This document shows, in pieces, positions 27,701-35,925 of a DNA stretch of 64,000 bases (position 1 is the first letter of the stretch; the number at the start of each line of letters is the position of its first letter). A program made the translations under genes and the position numbers. The DNA lies in NCBI GenBank assembly GCA_016718845.1, contig JADKCK010000107.1, positions 1 to 64,000 of the forward strand, in the 5' to 3' direction. A model generated the notes under the pieces. The model saw only the letters and a program-made list of their open reading frames with translations, did no database searches and was not told the origin of the DNA. The DNA is from Sphingobacteriales bacterium. Its GTDB lineage: Bacteria > Bacteroidota > Bacteroidia > Chitinophagales > UBA2359.

Positions 27701-27817
27701 TATGTTGTTTTCGTGGTAAATAGTTAGCACGTTTTGGCGTTTCAAAAGGGCTAAATGTTTATCCAATTGCTCAAAAATGGGGTAATCTTCGGTGGCGTAT
27801 AGCACTAGTATATTCAT
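24788..27817 (-). CDS. TIR-STAND NTPase-TPR protein (NLR-like)
   Basis: 1,009 residues from the ATG at 27817. An upstream in-frame ATG (28012) would add 65 residues without family match and would place a good -7 box inside the gene. Residues 1-135 are a TIR-like domain (ILVLYATEDYPIFEQLDKHL, DIVLLLVSADFLHSDEQFG). The glutamate expected after the SADFL segment for NADase activity is not obvious. A linker (GDNNKNYQGIKDSTI) leads to a P-loop STAND NTPase: Walker A GGVGKTT (235-241), Walker B LLIIDNANN, and WHLLIASREQ. A winged-helix-like region follows. About ten 42-residue kinesin-light-chain-type TPRs (NNLAxVLQxLGDYAQAKxLxQKAV...EKNFGEDHPxTA) fill about 575-1000, nearly identical at DNA level. 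The domain order is that of bacterial NLR-like immune or signalling proteins. The role here is inferred. Confidence 0.85.
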   Translation of the reverse strand: MNILVLYATEDYPIFEQLDKHLALLKRQNVLTIYHENNINASSETNVEMKTYLQQADIVLLLVSADFLHSDEQFGYAQQALQQNKTVVPIIARPCMWNDAKWGHITAIPAKPISQYNDPNQGFYDTVVALRKTIDPTYQPIVYEEYQKTYDTYLKNNSQQTGDNNKNYQGIKDSTIIDNSQIIYNTNTAKTLPHELSTYLPHTDPNKIVGRQTDIANLHALLATNKEVVLVNAIGGVGKTTLLQLYVHQYYDHYKHLLWVTQQDNTDLGSAFITANGLMDNLHINTTAIEPKDWFDEILRQLKSIEQRPKLLIIDNANNNLLHYKHLLPAQPNWHLLIASREQIEGYKHYALGFLSADDALALFYTHYTRQQISTQDAETLLKNIEYHTLTIELLAKTAQVMRLSANDLHKALPNNAQTYITVDHQQNLTAKIDRVLTYLCSIFDVSQLNPDQLHLLQQFACLPPNFIPYDTLSDILQTDTPTTQAPLPIVLQQLSEKGWLTSNTTTDTYKMHPIIAQAIHHKHPITLNNATPLIDTITKKLSIDETKDNPTHKFKWADYGKALLSLFDNNETPQISHLQNNLAIVLQHLGDYAQAKTLLQKAVVADEKNFGEDHPSTADSYSNLASVLQDLGDYTQAKTLLQKAVASDEKNFGEDHPTTATRYNNLALVLRDLGDYAQAKALLQKAVTFYEKNFGENHPTTATYYNNLATILQNLGDYAEAKILFQKAVTFYEKNFGENHPTTAIIYSNLAMALQNLGEYAEAKILYQKAVTFYEKNFGEDHPTTAIIYSNLAMTLQHLAEYAEAKILYQKAVTFYEKNFGEDHPTTTTLCSNLALALQDLGEYTQAKILLQKAVASNEKNFGEDHPSTAIRYNNLAMVLQHLGDYAQAKTLFQKALASDEKNFGEDHPTTATHYNNLASVLQDLGDYAQAKTLFQKAVASDEKNFGEDHPSTAGRYNNLADIYYHEGNIPHCIALKQKALAIYQKTFPNGHPQIAVWEEKLAELRAL

Positions 27818-27834
27818 AGGTATGTATTTTAATG

Positions 27835-27842
27835 CAAAGGTA
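27835..27842 (-). promoter_or_regulatory. -7 box TACCTTTG for the TIR-STAND gene
   Basis: It is read on the minus strand 17 nt upstream of the ATG at 27817, which supports that start over the one at 28012. No -33 box is seen at the standard distance. Confidence 0.45.
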
Positions 27843-28008
27843 GTGATTTGGTGCAAATGTGTGCTTAAAATGGCTAAATTGTTTTGCATTTTTGCCGTTT
27901 TGTGTGGCATGGTTGGGGCGTTTGGCATGGCACTACCACAAAAATTGTGGGTAATGCCCTTATTTTGTTGGTAGGCATACAAGCTCAACCTTATTTGGGG
28001 TGTAGTAA

Positions 28009-28057
28009 GCACAAAAACAAACGCCCCAAACCATAAAGGTTTGGGGCGTTTGTGCTT
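28009..28057 (-). terminator. Strong terminator after the SBBP propeller gene
   Basis: A long stem (acaaacgccccaaacc with ggtttggggcgtttgt, extended by aagca/tgctt) around ataaa. It starts 16 nt past the stop at 28073. Confidence 0.85.
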
Positions 28058-28072
28058 TATAGGGTTATCTGT

Positions 28073-31000
28073 TTAATTACCCACTACGCTAACGGTACTT
28101 GTGGTGCCGCTTGTCCATTGCACGGTAATAGAAGTGCCTATGTTACTGCCTACAATAGTGCCACCTGCGCCCACTGTCCAGGTATAAGTGGTTCCGCTTA
28201 TGGGTGTTTGCACGGCGTAGGTATAGGTGTTGGCTGTACAAACCGAGGCATTGCCTGTAATGGTTGGCACAACGGCATTTTGTACGGTTACAGGCACGTT
28301 AATGGTGGCGGAGCAAGTGCCGCTGTTCCATTGCAAGGTGTAAATTTTTATACCTGCGGTGGTTGGGGTTACGGTAACTAAGGTGTCGGTGCTAAGTACG
28401 GTAGCTCCGTCTTTCCATTTAAAAGCCCCTAAGGTTGCCCCCGATACCGATAAGGTAATCGATTGCCCCAAGCAAATAGTTGGGTTAGCGGGCGATATGG
28501 TTAAGACAGGTATGGTTTCGGTGTATTTGCGGGCAAGAGCGTCTTCTTGTGTGGAGGCGGTTTCGGTCGTTCCAACCACATAAATATTGTTGTTGGTGCC
28601 CGAGCCATAAATGGCTATATCGTTACCTACGTCGTCGAGGTTGCTACCGGTGTAGGTATCTAACCACATTTGGGCGCCTGTTTTGCCGTTGTATTTAATG
28701 GTTAGTAAATCGTCGGCTAAGGCGGCATCTTGTTTGCGTCCGGTAATCCAAACATTACCTGCGCAATCTACGGCTAAGGCGTTGGCTTGGTCGTATCCGG
28801 TGCCGCTGTCGTAGGTTGATAGCCATTGTTGTACGCCTGCGTTGTTGTATTTTATCACCAAAACGTTGTCGTCGGTGCCATCGTTGTCTTGTCCGGCTAC
28901 GTATACAAAGCCAAGGCTATCGGTGGCAATATCGTAGATACGGTCGTTGCCTATGTTGGTGTATATTTGTGCCCATTGTTGCACGCCGGTGCCGTTGTAT
29001 TTTATGGTAACAGCATCGTCTGTTCCGCCGCCGTTGGTGCGTCCGCCAACATAAACAGCATTTCCTCGCACAGCAATAGCATCGCCACGGTCGTTGCCGG
29101 TGGTAGTGCCATAGCTAGCTGTCCAGCCTAAAGTGCCGTTTAGGGCATATTTTAGGGTGATGATGTTTTCGGTGGTGCCAACGGTGCTACGTCCGGTAAT
29201 ATAAATGCCATTGGCGTCGCCGGTCATGGCTTCGGGGCGGTCGTTGCTGTTGGCAGTGCCGTTGTAGGTTTGTGCCCAAAGTTGCGTACCTGTTGAGCTA
29301 AGTTTGGTAACGAGGATATCGTAGTTGGTATTGGGCGAGCTATCGGTGTCGGTACGTCCGGCAATATAAATGCCCGATGCATCGGCGTAGCAAGCAATAC
29401 CTTCGTCCAAATCGTCGGCTACATTGTTGTAGCTTTGTACCCATTGTTGTACGCCTGCGTTGCTGTATTTTATTACTACTAGGTCCGAGTTAGCCACACC
29501 TGTTACATATATATTACCTGCGGGGTCGAGGGCAATGGCGTTTCCTTCGTCGTTTTTGTTATCGTTTAGTATGCTGTTGTATATTTGTTGCCAGCCCAAA
29601 GTGCCGTTGGCATTGTATTTTGTGGTGATGATGTTTCGTCCTTCGGCGGTATTAAAACCGTAACCTGTTGTGTACATATTGCCTGCTGCATCTATAACAA
29701 GGTGTCGGTATTTGTCGGTATTATCGCCTTGTCCGTTATAGTGTTGTAGCCATTGTTGGGTGCCTGTGGCGTTGTATTTAATCACCAATCCATCGGTTTG
29801 GTTAGCGGTTAATCCGTAGCCAACGGTATATACGTTGCCCGATGCATCTATGCCAATGGCACGTCCGCCGTCGTCGCCGTTACCGGTATCGGCATATACA
29901 CGTGCCCAAACTTGGGTTGCTCCGCCGGCGTTTATTTTTAGGGTTATTACGTCGCCAATGGTGTCGGTGGCGCTATAGATAGATGATTCGGCGGCTACAT
30001 AAGCATTACCCGAGCCATCAACGACCATATCGTAGGGGCGGTCTTCGCGTCCTAGGTTGTCGTAGGTATTAAACCATTGTTGTGTGCCTGCGGCGTTGTA
30101 TTTTATGGTAACAACATTATAAATAGCATTGGCATCTTCCGACCTGCCCGATACATATACATTACCCGACGCATCGGCTTTTACCTCCGAGGCTCGGTCG
30201 TCGTCTCCGCCATCAAATATTTTGTTCCAAACAACATTACCTGCTAAGTCGTATTTTACGGTTAGGTAATCGTCGTTGGTGGTGGTAGAGGCGTATTCGC
30301 CGGTGATATAAAAGTTACTGCCCGACACTTCAATATCGTTAGCTACTTCGTCGCCATTGCCGCTGTCTATTAGTTTGGCAAATTGTTGCACGCCCGATGC
30401 GTTGTATTTTAGGGTGATGATGTCGAAATCGGCAATATTTGATGCTTTGCCTGTTACATAAACGTTGTTCGAGGCATCAACGGCAATATCGTAAGGTACA
30501 TCTTCGGTGTTACCGCTGCCGTTGTAGCTTTGTGCCCATTGTTGTACGCCCGATGCGTTGTATTTAACGGTTACATAATCGTAGTTGAGTATTGACGAGG
30601 CATCGCGGTCGCTTTTACCGGTGATGACGATGTTGCCGCCGCCATCAATGGCTAAGGCAATGGCTTCGTCGTAGCCGCCGCCTGTGCCGTTGTATCTTCG
30701 CGACCAAACGGTATCGCCTGCGGCACTTAGTTTTAGCAACAACATATTGCGGTCGGCAACACCTGCTACGTATACATTACCGCTTGCATCAAGTGCAATG
30801 GCGTTGCCTTCGTCGGTGTTGTCGCTTGGGGTGGTGTAGGTTCGTTGCCACACTACGGCGCCTGTGGTGCTGTATTTAACAACTGCTACATCGCGGTCGT
30901 TGCTTGTTCTAAAGGCGTAGCCTGCGGCAAAGGTGTTACCGCTGCCATCAACTACCGCTGCTACAAAGCGGTCTTTGTTTTCTATTGTTCCGTTGTAGGC

Positions 31001-31081
31001 ATCTGTCCAAGCTACTGTTTGTGCAAATGCGTTATGGGTAAGCATTAAGGTTAATGCTAGTACAATAAACTGATTTTTCAT
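28073..31081 (-). CDS. Secreted SBBP-type beta-propeller protein with Ig-like C-terminus
   Basis: 1,002 residues. A signal peptide (MKNQFIVLALTLMLTHNAFA) is cleaved before QTVAW. About sixteen SBBP-like repeats follow, each with a variant of DASGNVYVAGxxxxxxxxDxxTIKYNAxGxxQWxxxYNG, spaced 50-60 residues. These are predicted to form one or more beta-propellers on secreted proteins. After about residue 840 come Ig-like/PKD-like stretches (ISPANPTICLGQSITLSVSG; TITGNASVCTANTYTYAVQ). The protein stops at STVSVVGN inside or at the edge of the last Ig-like domain, with no T9SS sorting domain, and a strong terminator follows immediately. How it is retained or exported is therefore unclear. Flanking genes give no functional hint. 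Confidence 0.85.
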   Translation of the reverse strand: MKNQFIVLALTLMLTHNAFAQTVAWTDAYNGTIENKDRFVAAVVDGSGNTFAAGYAFRTSNDRDVAVVKYSTTGAVVWQRTYTTPSDNTDEGNAIALDASGNVYVAGVADRNMLLLKLSAAGDTVWSRRYNGTGGGYDEAIALAIDGGGNIVITGKSDRDASSILNYDYVTVKYNASGVQQWAQSYNGSGNTEDVPYDIAVDASNNVYVTGKASNIADFDIITLKYNASGVQQFAKLIDSGNGDEVANDIEVSGSNFYITGEYASTTTNDDYLTVKYDLAGNVVWNKIFDGGDDDRASEVKADASGNVYVSGRSEDANAIYNVVTIKYNAAGTQQWFNTYDNLGREDRPYDMVVDGSGNAYVAAESSIYSATDTIGDVITLKINAGGATQVWARVYADTGNGDDGGRAIGIDASGNVYTVGYGLTANQTDGLVIKYNATGTQQWLQHYNGQGDNTDKYRHLVIDAAGNMYTTGYGFNTAEGRNIITTKYNANGTLGWQQIYNSILNDNKNDEGNAIALDPAGNIYVTGVANSDLVVIKYSNAGVQQWVQSYNNVADDLDEGIACYADASGIYIAGRTDTDSSPNTNYDILVTKLSSTGTQLWAQTYNGTANSNDRPEAMTGDANGIYITGRSTVGTTENIITLKYALNGTLGWTASYGTTTGNDRGDAIAVRGNAVYVGGRTNGGGTDDAVTIKYNGTGVQQWAQIYTNIGNDRIYDIATDSLGFVYVAGQDNDGTDDNVLVIKYNNAGVQQWLSTYDSGTGYDQANALAVDCAGNVWITGRKQDAALADDLLTIKYNGKTGAQMWLDTYTGSNLDDVGNDIAIYGSGTNNNIYVVGTTETASTQEDALARKYTETIPVLTISPANPTICLGQSITLSVSGATLGAFKWKDGATVLSTDTLVTVTPTTAGIKIYTLQWNSGTCSATINVPVTVQNAVVPTITGNASVCTANTYTYAVQTPISGTTYTWTVGAGGTIVGSNIGTSITVQWTSGTTSTVSVVGN

Positions 31082-31192
31082 GGTTGTAAAAATTGTTTGC
31101 GTAATATTATTTTGATTGTAGATGTTGGAGCGAGCTGAAACAAGATTAAAGTTGCTTGATTTGGTGGAGATGCTGTTTTGGGTGGGGTGGTT

Positions 31193-31245
31193 TAAAAAAA
31201 GGAGACATCCGTGGGTTTCTACTCCCTAAGATGCCCCCTTTACAT
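31193..31245 (-). terminator. Terminator after the helical repeat protein gene
   Basis: On the minus strand the stem aaagggggcatc pairs with gatgtctccttt through two G-U pairs and is followed by a run of seven T. It lies about 90 nt after the stop at 31334. Confidence 0.65.
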
Positions 31246-31333
31246 TTACCCAAATCAAAACACCACTATCTGAGTGCAAAGGTAGGGCTAATTTGCTTGC
31301 TACCAAGTACAAATTTAGGCTAATCTTACGTCT

Positions 31334-32791
31334 TCAAATCAACATATTTAGCCAGTCGTTGTATTTAATGATTTCTTTATCGGTTTCTTCCTCGCTTCTG
31401 CCTTGTTCTATAAATGCCTTAATTTGGCGTTTTACTTTATCGTCTTTTTTGATGTTAAAAGATTTGAGCATAGCTTTTAGCAGTTTTAATAATTCTGTTT
31501 CGCGTTTGTTTTCGGGTTCGCGGAGTAGTTTTCTGAAATCGCGTTTTGTTTGTTCAATTTTGTAATCCAACACTTCCAAGTCGCCGTCTTGATACCTAAT
31601 GATGAGTTCGGCGATGCCAATTTTCATTCTAAAGCTTTCGTCGGCTTGTTTAAAGCTGTCTTGTAGGGGTAGTTTTATGATGGCTTTTGTGGCTTTGTCG
31701 TATTGTTTGGTATCAAAATAAAGTACGGCAAGGTTTAAGAAAATAAATTGGGCATAATAGGGGTTTTTTTCGAGTAGGGTTTTCGAGTCTAAACCTTCGA
31801 GTATGCTAATGGCTTTGGGTTTGTTTAGTTCGGAGTAGTTAATGACCAACGAGTTGTAATAAAACAATAGGTATTTATCGTACAAAAAGGCATCGTGTTC
31901 GAGCATGGCTTCCTTTAGTTTTTCGGCATATTCGAGCGATTCTTGGTAGCGGTCGGTTTTAAACAAACAGTTGATGATATAAGTAAACATTTCGAGTTTT
32001 ACGCCGTGTTGACCTTTGTTTTTCAAAAACTCTTTTTGGGTAAATTGCTCGTAGGTGTTTAGCAAATAAGGTAGTAGGGTTTGGTAGTCGTGTTTTTGTA
32101 ATAATATGTTGGTAACAGCCCGATAGATGCGAAACTGAAATTGGCGGCTATCTTTTAGCTCGGGGTCGGCTATAAATTGGTTGATGGTGTTTTCGAGGGT
32201 AGTAAAGATTTCGGTATTGGATAGCGAAAAATTTTGTGTTACTTTTACTCGATAACTAATTACTGCCATTAGGTGTTCTATCTCGCGAATTTTGTTTAAC
32301 TTTGCAGCGTTATTTTGGTGTTTTACAATGTAGGGGGCGGGGTCTATGGCGGTGTGTCGGATACAATTTTTGATGTACTCGTTGTAAATAACATCTAACA
32401 GTTGAAAATCTTCGGTTTCGAGTGCTTTTTTTTCGGCTTTGTGCAAAAAATAATGGGCAATTTCCATTTTGTTTTTTCGGGAGTATACCACACTTAACGA
32501 CAGCCACCACATACATTGTGTAGCCGATACTTCGTCGAAATTGTTTAGTAACATAACTTTGCTTAAATCGTCGAGAAGCCTGTTTTTTAGCCTGTAAAAA
32601 GCGTTTTTGTTGGTGCCATATAATTTTTCTGCAATTTTATCGTCGTTATAATCATCGCTACTTTGCCTAATATAATCAAATAGGGCTAAATCTTTGCGCT
32701 CGCCTTTTATGTCCATACGGTTGGCATATAACTTAAAAGAGCGTATTTGCTCTTTGTTCATTAAGGCAATTATTTCGTTTAAAATGTTCAT
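31334..32791 (-). CDS. Alpha-helical (TPR-like) protein of unknown function
   Basis: 485 residues, no signal peptide, rich in Lys, Glu, Leu and Tyr. It begins NEIIALMNKEQIRSFKLYANRM and then LFDYIRQS, followed by a possible helix-turn-helix-like segment (KIAEKLYGTNKNAFYRLKNRLLDDL, about 51-75). The rest is helical-hairpin repeats, e.g. ECLEYAEKLKEAM-like and YFDTKQYDKATKAIIKLPL. This is a lineage-typical cytosolic protein of Bacteroidota with no assigned role. The interrupted gene at 45128-46540 has a similar overall layout. A consensus promoter sits 30 nt upstream. Confidence 0.8.
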   Translation of the reverse strand: MNILNEIIALMNKEQIRSFKLYANRMDIKGERKDLALFDYIRQSSDDYNDDKIAEKLYGTNKNAFYRLKNRLLDDLSKVMLLNNFDEVSATQCMWWLSLSVVYSRKNKMEIAHYFLHKAEKKALETEDFQLLDVIYNEYIKNCIRHTAIDPAPYIVKHQNNAAKLNKIREIEHLMAVISYRVKVTQNFSLSNTEIFTTLENTINQFIADPELKDSRQFQFRIYRAVTNILLQKHDYQTLLPYLLNTYEQFTQKEFLKNKGQHGVKLEMFTYIINCLFKTDRYQESLEYAEKLKEAMLEHDAFLYDKYLLFYYNSLVINYSELNKPKAISILEGLDSKTLLEKNPYYAQFIFLNLAVLYFDTKQYDKATKAIIKLPLQDSFKQADESFRMKIGIAELIIRYQDGDLEVLDYKIEQTKRDFRKLLREPENKRETELLKLLKAMLKSFNIKKDDKVKRQIKAFIEQGRSEEETDKEIIKYNDWLNMLI

Positions 32792-32820
32792 AGAAAAAGG
32801 TATTTGATGATTGTGCGGCG

Positions 32821-32852
32821 CAAAAATACGCCTTTTTTTTTACTTTTCAAAA
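32821..32852 (-). promoter_or_regulatory. Consensus Bacteroidota promoter for the helical repeat protein gene
   Basis: On the minus strand TTTTG (complement of 32848-32852), 19 nt, then TATTTTTG (complement of 32821-32828). This fits TTTG-N19-TAnnTTTG. The predicted start site lies about 23 nt before the ATG at 32791. Confidence 0.65.
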
Positions 32853-32908
32853 TATTGAACACGTAAGACCAACAAGAATTTTAACAGCCCTAAATGCCTC
32901 TTTTTTTT

Positions 32909-32916
32909 TACCTTTG
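32909..32916 (+). promoter_or_regulatory. -7 box TACCTTTG upstream of the first T9SS cargo gene
   Basis: It matches TAnnTTTG 18 nt before the ATG at 32935, preceded by a T-run. The -33 box is weak. Confidence 0.45.
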
Positions 32917-32934
32917 TAGCAAATCTTTACCCAA

Positions 32935-33696
32935 ATGTCTTATCCCCAAATTTGTTGTTGTTTTTTGTTGTTTACGGTTAGCCCTTTGCTGTCTGCCCAA
33001 TATCCGTCTTTGGCTACTGTTGGTGGTCTAATTGGTTTTCCGGCGGTTATCAATAACGGCGATAATGTTACTTTTCAGTTCGATATTCAAAATGTAGGCG
33101 ATGCCAATTTTGATGGAGATTTGTATGTTGACTATATCGTGAACGATATTTTCTATCCATACACCAACCCCGAAAGTGTATTTGAAGACTACGATGTGAA
33201 ATTTGACGGAACCGACGAACCCGCATTAACGCCTACCGCTACCTATCAGGTATCGCATAGCCGAACCATTCAAATAAGCCCTAATCATTTTCAGATGGGC
33301 AAAAATATTGTGGTGCTTTGGCCCGCAGGCGAAATAAACGACGATGCCAATACACCCATAATGGACGGCAAAATAGCAGCAGATACTATTTTGCCCGCCG
33401 CCGACTCTATCCGTTTTGAGTTTGATATTTATGCACTAGGCAACAATCAACCCAATTATGCCAATGCCCCACAATTGGTATATGTGGCAGCACAGCAGCA
33501 AATTTTTGTTCAAACAAAGGCAGGCACTAGTATCCCCCAAGAAATACAACTTTTTGATAATTTGGGTAGACAAATAGCAAAATATACCCTACCTTTGCCA
33601 ACCATAAGCGTACAAATGCTACCAAATGCGTTGTATATTGCCCAAATAAAAACCCAAGACGGCAAAATATACCGATTAAAATTTGTAAAACAATAA
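32935..33696 (+). CDS. Secreted T9SS type A cargo protein (paralogue 1)
   Basis: 253 residues. The signal peptide ends near PLLSAQ. A single Ig-like or CARDB-like beta domain (NNGDNVTFQFDIQNVGDANF, about 40-60) is followed by a conserved NIVVLWPAGEINDDANTPIMDG motif (about 124-145). The C-terminal 75 residues are a T9SS type A sorting domain (QEIQLFDNLGRQIAKYTLP, then ALYIAQIKTQDGKIYRLKFVKQ). It would be exported across the outer membrane and processed. There is no enzyme motif. The next gene is a clear tandem duplicate, so both are probably expressed together from the promoter at 32909. Confidence 0.82.
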   Translation: MSYPQICCCFLLFTVSPLLSAQYPSLATVGGLIGFPAVINNGDNVTFQFDIQNVGDANFDGDLYVDYIVNDIFYPYTNPESVFEDYDVKFDGTDEPALTPTATYQVSHSRTIQISPNHFQMGKNIVVLWPAGEINDDANTPIMDGKIAADTILPAADSIRFEFDIYALGNNQPNYANAPQLVYVAAQQQIFVQTKAGTSIPQEIQLFDNLGRQIAKYTLPLPTISVQMLPNALYIAQIKTQDGKIYRLKFVKQ

Positions 33697-33755
33697 TCAA
33701 CCAATACACACCATCTACCACAAATATCCACCCAAATCAATTAAACATTTATTTA

Positions 33756-34511
33756 ATGAAACACATCAGGCTTTTATTTTATTGCTTGTTATTAACCTTT
33801 TCGTATCCACTATTAGCCCAACCTTCTCTGTCCATACTTGGCGGATTAATTGACTTCCCATCGAACATAACCGATGGTCAAGATGTGATTTTTAAATGCT
33901 ACGTTAAAAACGTAGGTAACGAAGATTTTGACGGCATATTGCGTTTAGATTACACCGCTAATGGCGAAGACTATTCGCACGAAGACGATGAAAGTATTTT
34001 TCATGATTTTGAACTAGTACTTGAAGCCGAAAACATAATGCCTGCAAACGATAGCATACGCATATCGCACATAGAAAACATACAGGTTGGCGTTGGTGGC
34101 TTTCAGGAAGGTAGCAACATTGTAGTACTGTGGCCCTCGGGCGAGGTAAATGAGGATGTAAATACGCCCGCAGCTAACGGACGTATCAGTGCAGGTGTTA
34201 TTTTACCTGCCGCCGACTCGCTACATTTTCAGTTTACTATGCACACAGCCGTAGGTATAAACAATTTAGATAATAAAACTGCACCACGTTTGATATATGT
34301 GGCGGCACAACAACAGGTATTTGTTCAAAATAACGAAACAAATAACGCCCTCGAAAGCGTAAGTTTTTTTGATAATTGGGGTAGACAGTTGGCAAAATAC
34401 ACTGCACCTTTGCAATCGTTAGACGTACAAACGCTGCCAGCAGCTATGTACATTGCCGAAATGAAAATGCAAAACGGCAAAGTCTATCGAACCAAATTTG
34501 TAAAGCAATAA
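33756..34511 (+). CDS. Secreted T9SS type A cargo protein (paralogue 2)
   Basis: 251 residues, with the same architecture as the preceding gene: signal peptide ending PLLAQ, the matching SLSILGGLIDFP start, an NVGNEDFDG beta domain, the shared GSNIVVLWPSGEVNEDVNTPAANGRISAGVILPAADS block, and a type A sorting domain (ESVSFFDNWGRQLAKYTAP, ending YRTKFVKQ). The pair has diverged most in the region 60-110. It lies 59 nt downstream, same strand, with no terminator between, so a two-gene transcript is likely. The role is unknown; secretion by T9SS is inferred from the C-terminal domain. Confidence 0.82.
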   Translation: MKHIRLLFYCLLLTFSYPLLAQPSLSILGGLIDFPSNITDGQDVIFKCYVKNVGNEDFDGILRLDYTANGEDYSHEDDESIFHDFELVLEAENIMPANDSIRISHIENIQVGVGGFQEGSNIVVLWPSGEVNEDVNTPAANGRISAGVILPAADSLHFQFTMHTAVGINNLDNKTAPRLIYVAAQQQVFVQNNETNNALESVSFFDNWGRQLAKYTAPLQSLDVQTLPAAMYIAEMKMQNGKVYRTKFVKQ

Positions 34512-34566
34512 CAATCATCGTTGATGTGTGTTAATTGCACATTGTTTATCTTAAATTCCAACGCTT

Positions 34567-35613
34567 ATGTTCCGCATCAAAAAAACCATTGTTTGTAAAG
34601 ACATTCACGAGTATCAAGTTAACGAAGCCCTTGTTACTACCTACACCCCCGTTGCTGGCGATGTAGCCTTGTTTGAAGTGGGCGAAATTGGACGCCACCG
34701 AAACATACAAGCCGACGACAAACGCAGTGTGCCTATTATGCCGGGCGATTTAATTATCGCCGCTTTCGCCGACAGATACGCCACATCGCAGTTCGAGGGC
34801 TATGTGCCTACCGAACCTATGTCAACGGTACACATTTTATCGGCAGGTGGTGCAATAGGTATTGTGCGTACCAAAAACTCATCGCTCGATGATGTAGAGC
34901 CAACTAACGTGCATTTGGTGGGCTATTTAACCGATGAAAATGGTAAAATAATTAACACCAAATTCAGAGAAACACCCCAAATCGCATTTAGAGGCGAATT
35001 GCCCAATAATGCCAAAGTAATGCTATCTATTGGCTCGACAATGGACAGCGGTAAAACTACCACAGCAGCACACTTAGCTCGCGGACTTAAATACACGGGC
35101 AAAACAGTAGCCTTTATTAAATTAACAGGTACTTGCTTTACCAAAGACAAAGATTATGTCTACGACTTGGGCGCCGATATTTCGATAGATTTTTCGGACG
35201 CAGGTTTTGCCTCGACATACATGAGCAGCGAAACCGAAATCCTAGACCTTTATCAAACATTGCTCGATAAATTAGCCCCCTACCAACCCGAATATATTGT
35301 AATGGAAATTGCCGATGGCTTGATGCAACGCGAAACCGAATTTTTGCTCAACAACAAAGCCTTTATGAAAACGGTTTACAATGTTGTTTTTTCGTGCGGT
35401 GATAGTTTGGCTGCCCTACAAGGATTAAAAATGCTCGACGAAATGGGTATTGAACCAGCTGCTATATCGGGGCGTTTTACCATGAGCCCACTGCTGATAC
35501 AAGAAGTACACTCGCGCTCGGGCATACCTACTTACACCATAGACCAATTAATGACTGGCGAATGTAACGATACCTTTATCCACGAATCGGTGTTACATAA
35601 ACAATTGGTCTGA
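34567..35613 (+). CDS. P-loop NTPase of unassigned family
   Basis: 348 residues, cytosolic. The N-terminal 140 residues form a beta-rich domain (PVAGDVALFEVGEIGRHRNI, PGDLIIAAFADRYATSQFEGYVP). The C-terminal half has a Walker A GSTMDSGKTT (156-165) followed by AAHLARGLKYTGKTVAFIKLTG and a DLGADISIDFSDAGFASTY segment. These are reminiscent of MobB or DUF1611-like P-loop proteins that handle small molecules. IVMEIADGLMQRET could be the Walker B region. I cannot name a reaction. It sits 55 nt after the T9SS pair on the same strand. Confidence 0.7.
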   Translation: MFRIKKTIVCKDIHEYQVNEALVTTYTPVAGDVALFEVGEIGRHRNIQADDKRSVPIMPGDLIIAAFADRYATSQFEGYVPTEPMSTVHILSAGGAIGIVRTKNSSLDDVEPTNVHLVGYLTDENGKIINTKFRETPQIAFRGELPNNAKVMLSIGSTMDSGKTTTAAHLARGLKYTGKTVAFIKLTGTCFTKDKDYVYDLGADISIDFSDAGFASTYMSSETEILDLYQTLLDKLAPYQPEYIVMEIADGLMQRETEFLLNNKAFMKTVYNVVFSCGDSLAALQGLKMLDEMGIEPAAISGRFTMSPLLIQEVHSRSGIPTYTIDQLMTGECNDTFIHESVLHKQLV

Positions 35614-35754
35614 AAATAAACGAAATTTATAGGCTTTTCTATTAAACAAAACCATTTTTAAGTGTTACTTATCAATGATTTACATTTTGGTAAATTAGCT
35701 GCTGTTTATTTACATAATTTTTGTAAATCAGAAAATAAATTTGACAGTTAAACC

Positions 35755-35785
35755 TATCCCGAACCTGTAAGGGTTCGGGATATTT
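35755..35785 (+). terminator. Hairpin after the P-loop gene
   Basis: The perfect stem tatcccgaacc with ggttcgggata has a weak T tail (tatttgg). It lies in the 312-bp spacer 35614-35925. That spacer also holds a small cggct-tag-agccg hairpin near 35862-35875 and no gene. Confidence 0.6.
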
Positions 35786-35925
35786 GGCTTTAGTGAAGGA
35801 GTGAAGGGAGTGGCTATACGTGTATCGCTCACAACTATTTTTTTCGGTACATATACCGCGGCTTAGAGCCGGAGGGTTATTTTTGGGGTCGATGCAAAAT
35901 TTACTAACAATTAATTACTAATAAA

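Noticed and set aside
27818..28012. 65-residue N-terminal extension of the TIR-STAND protein
   Set aside because: The extension has no TIR similarity, and a -7 box lies within it 17 nt before the better ATG.
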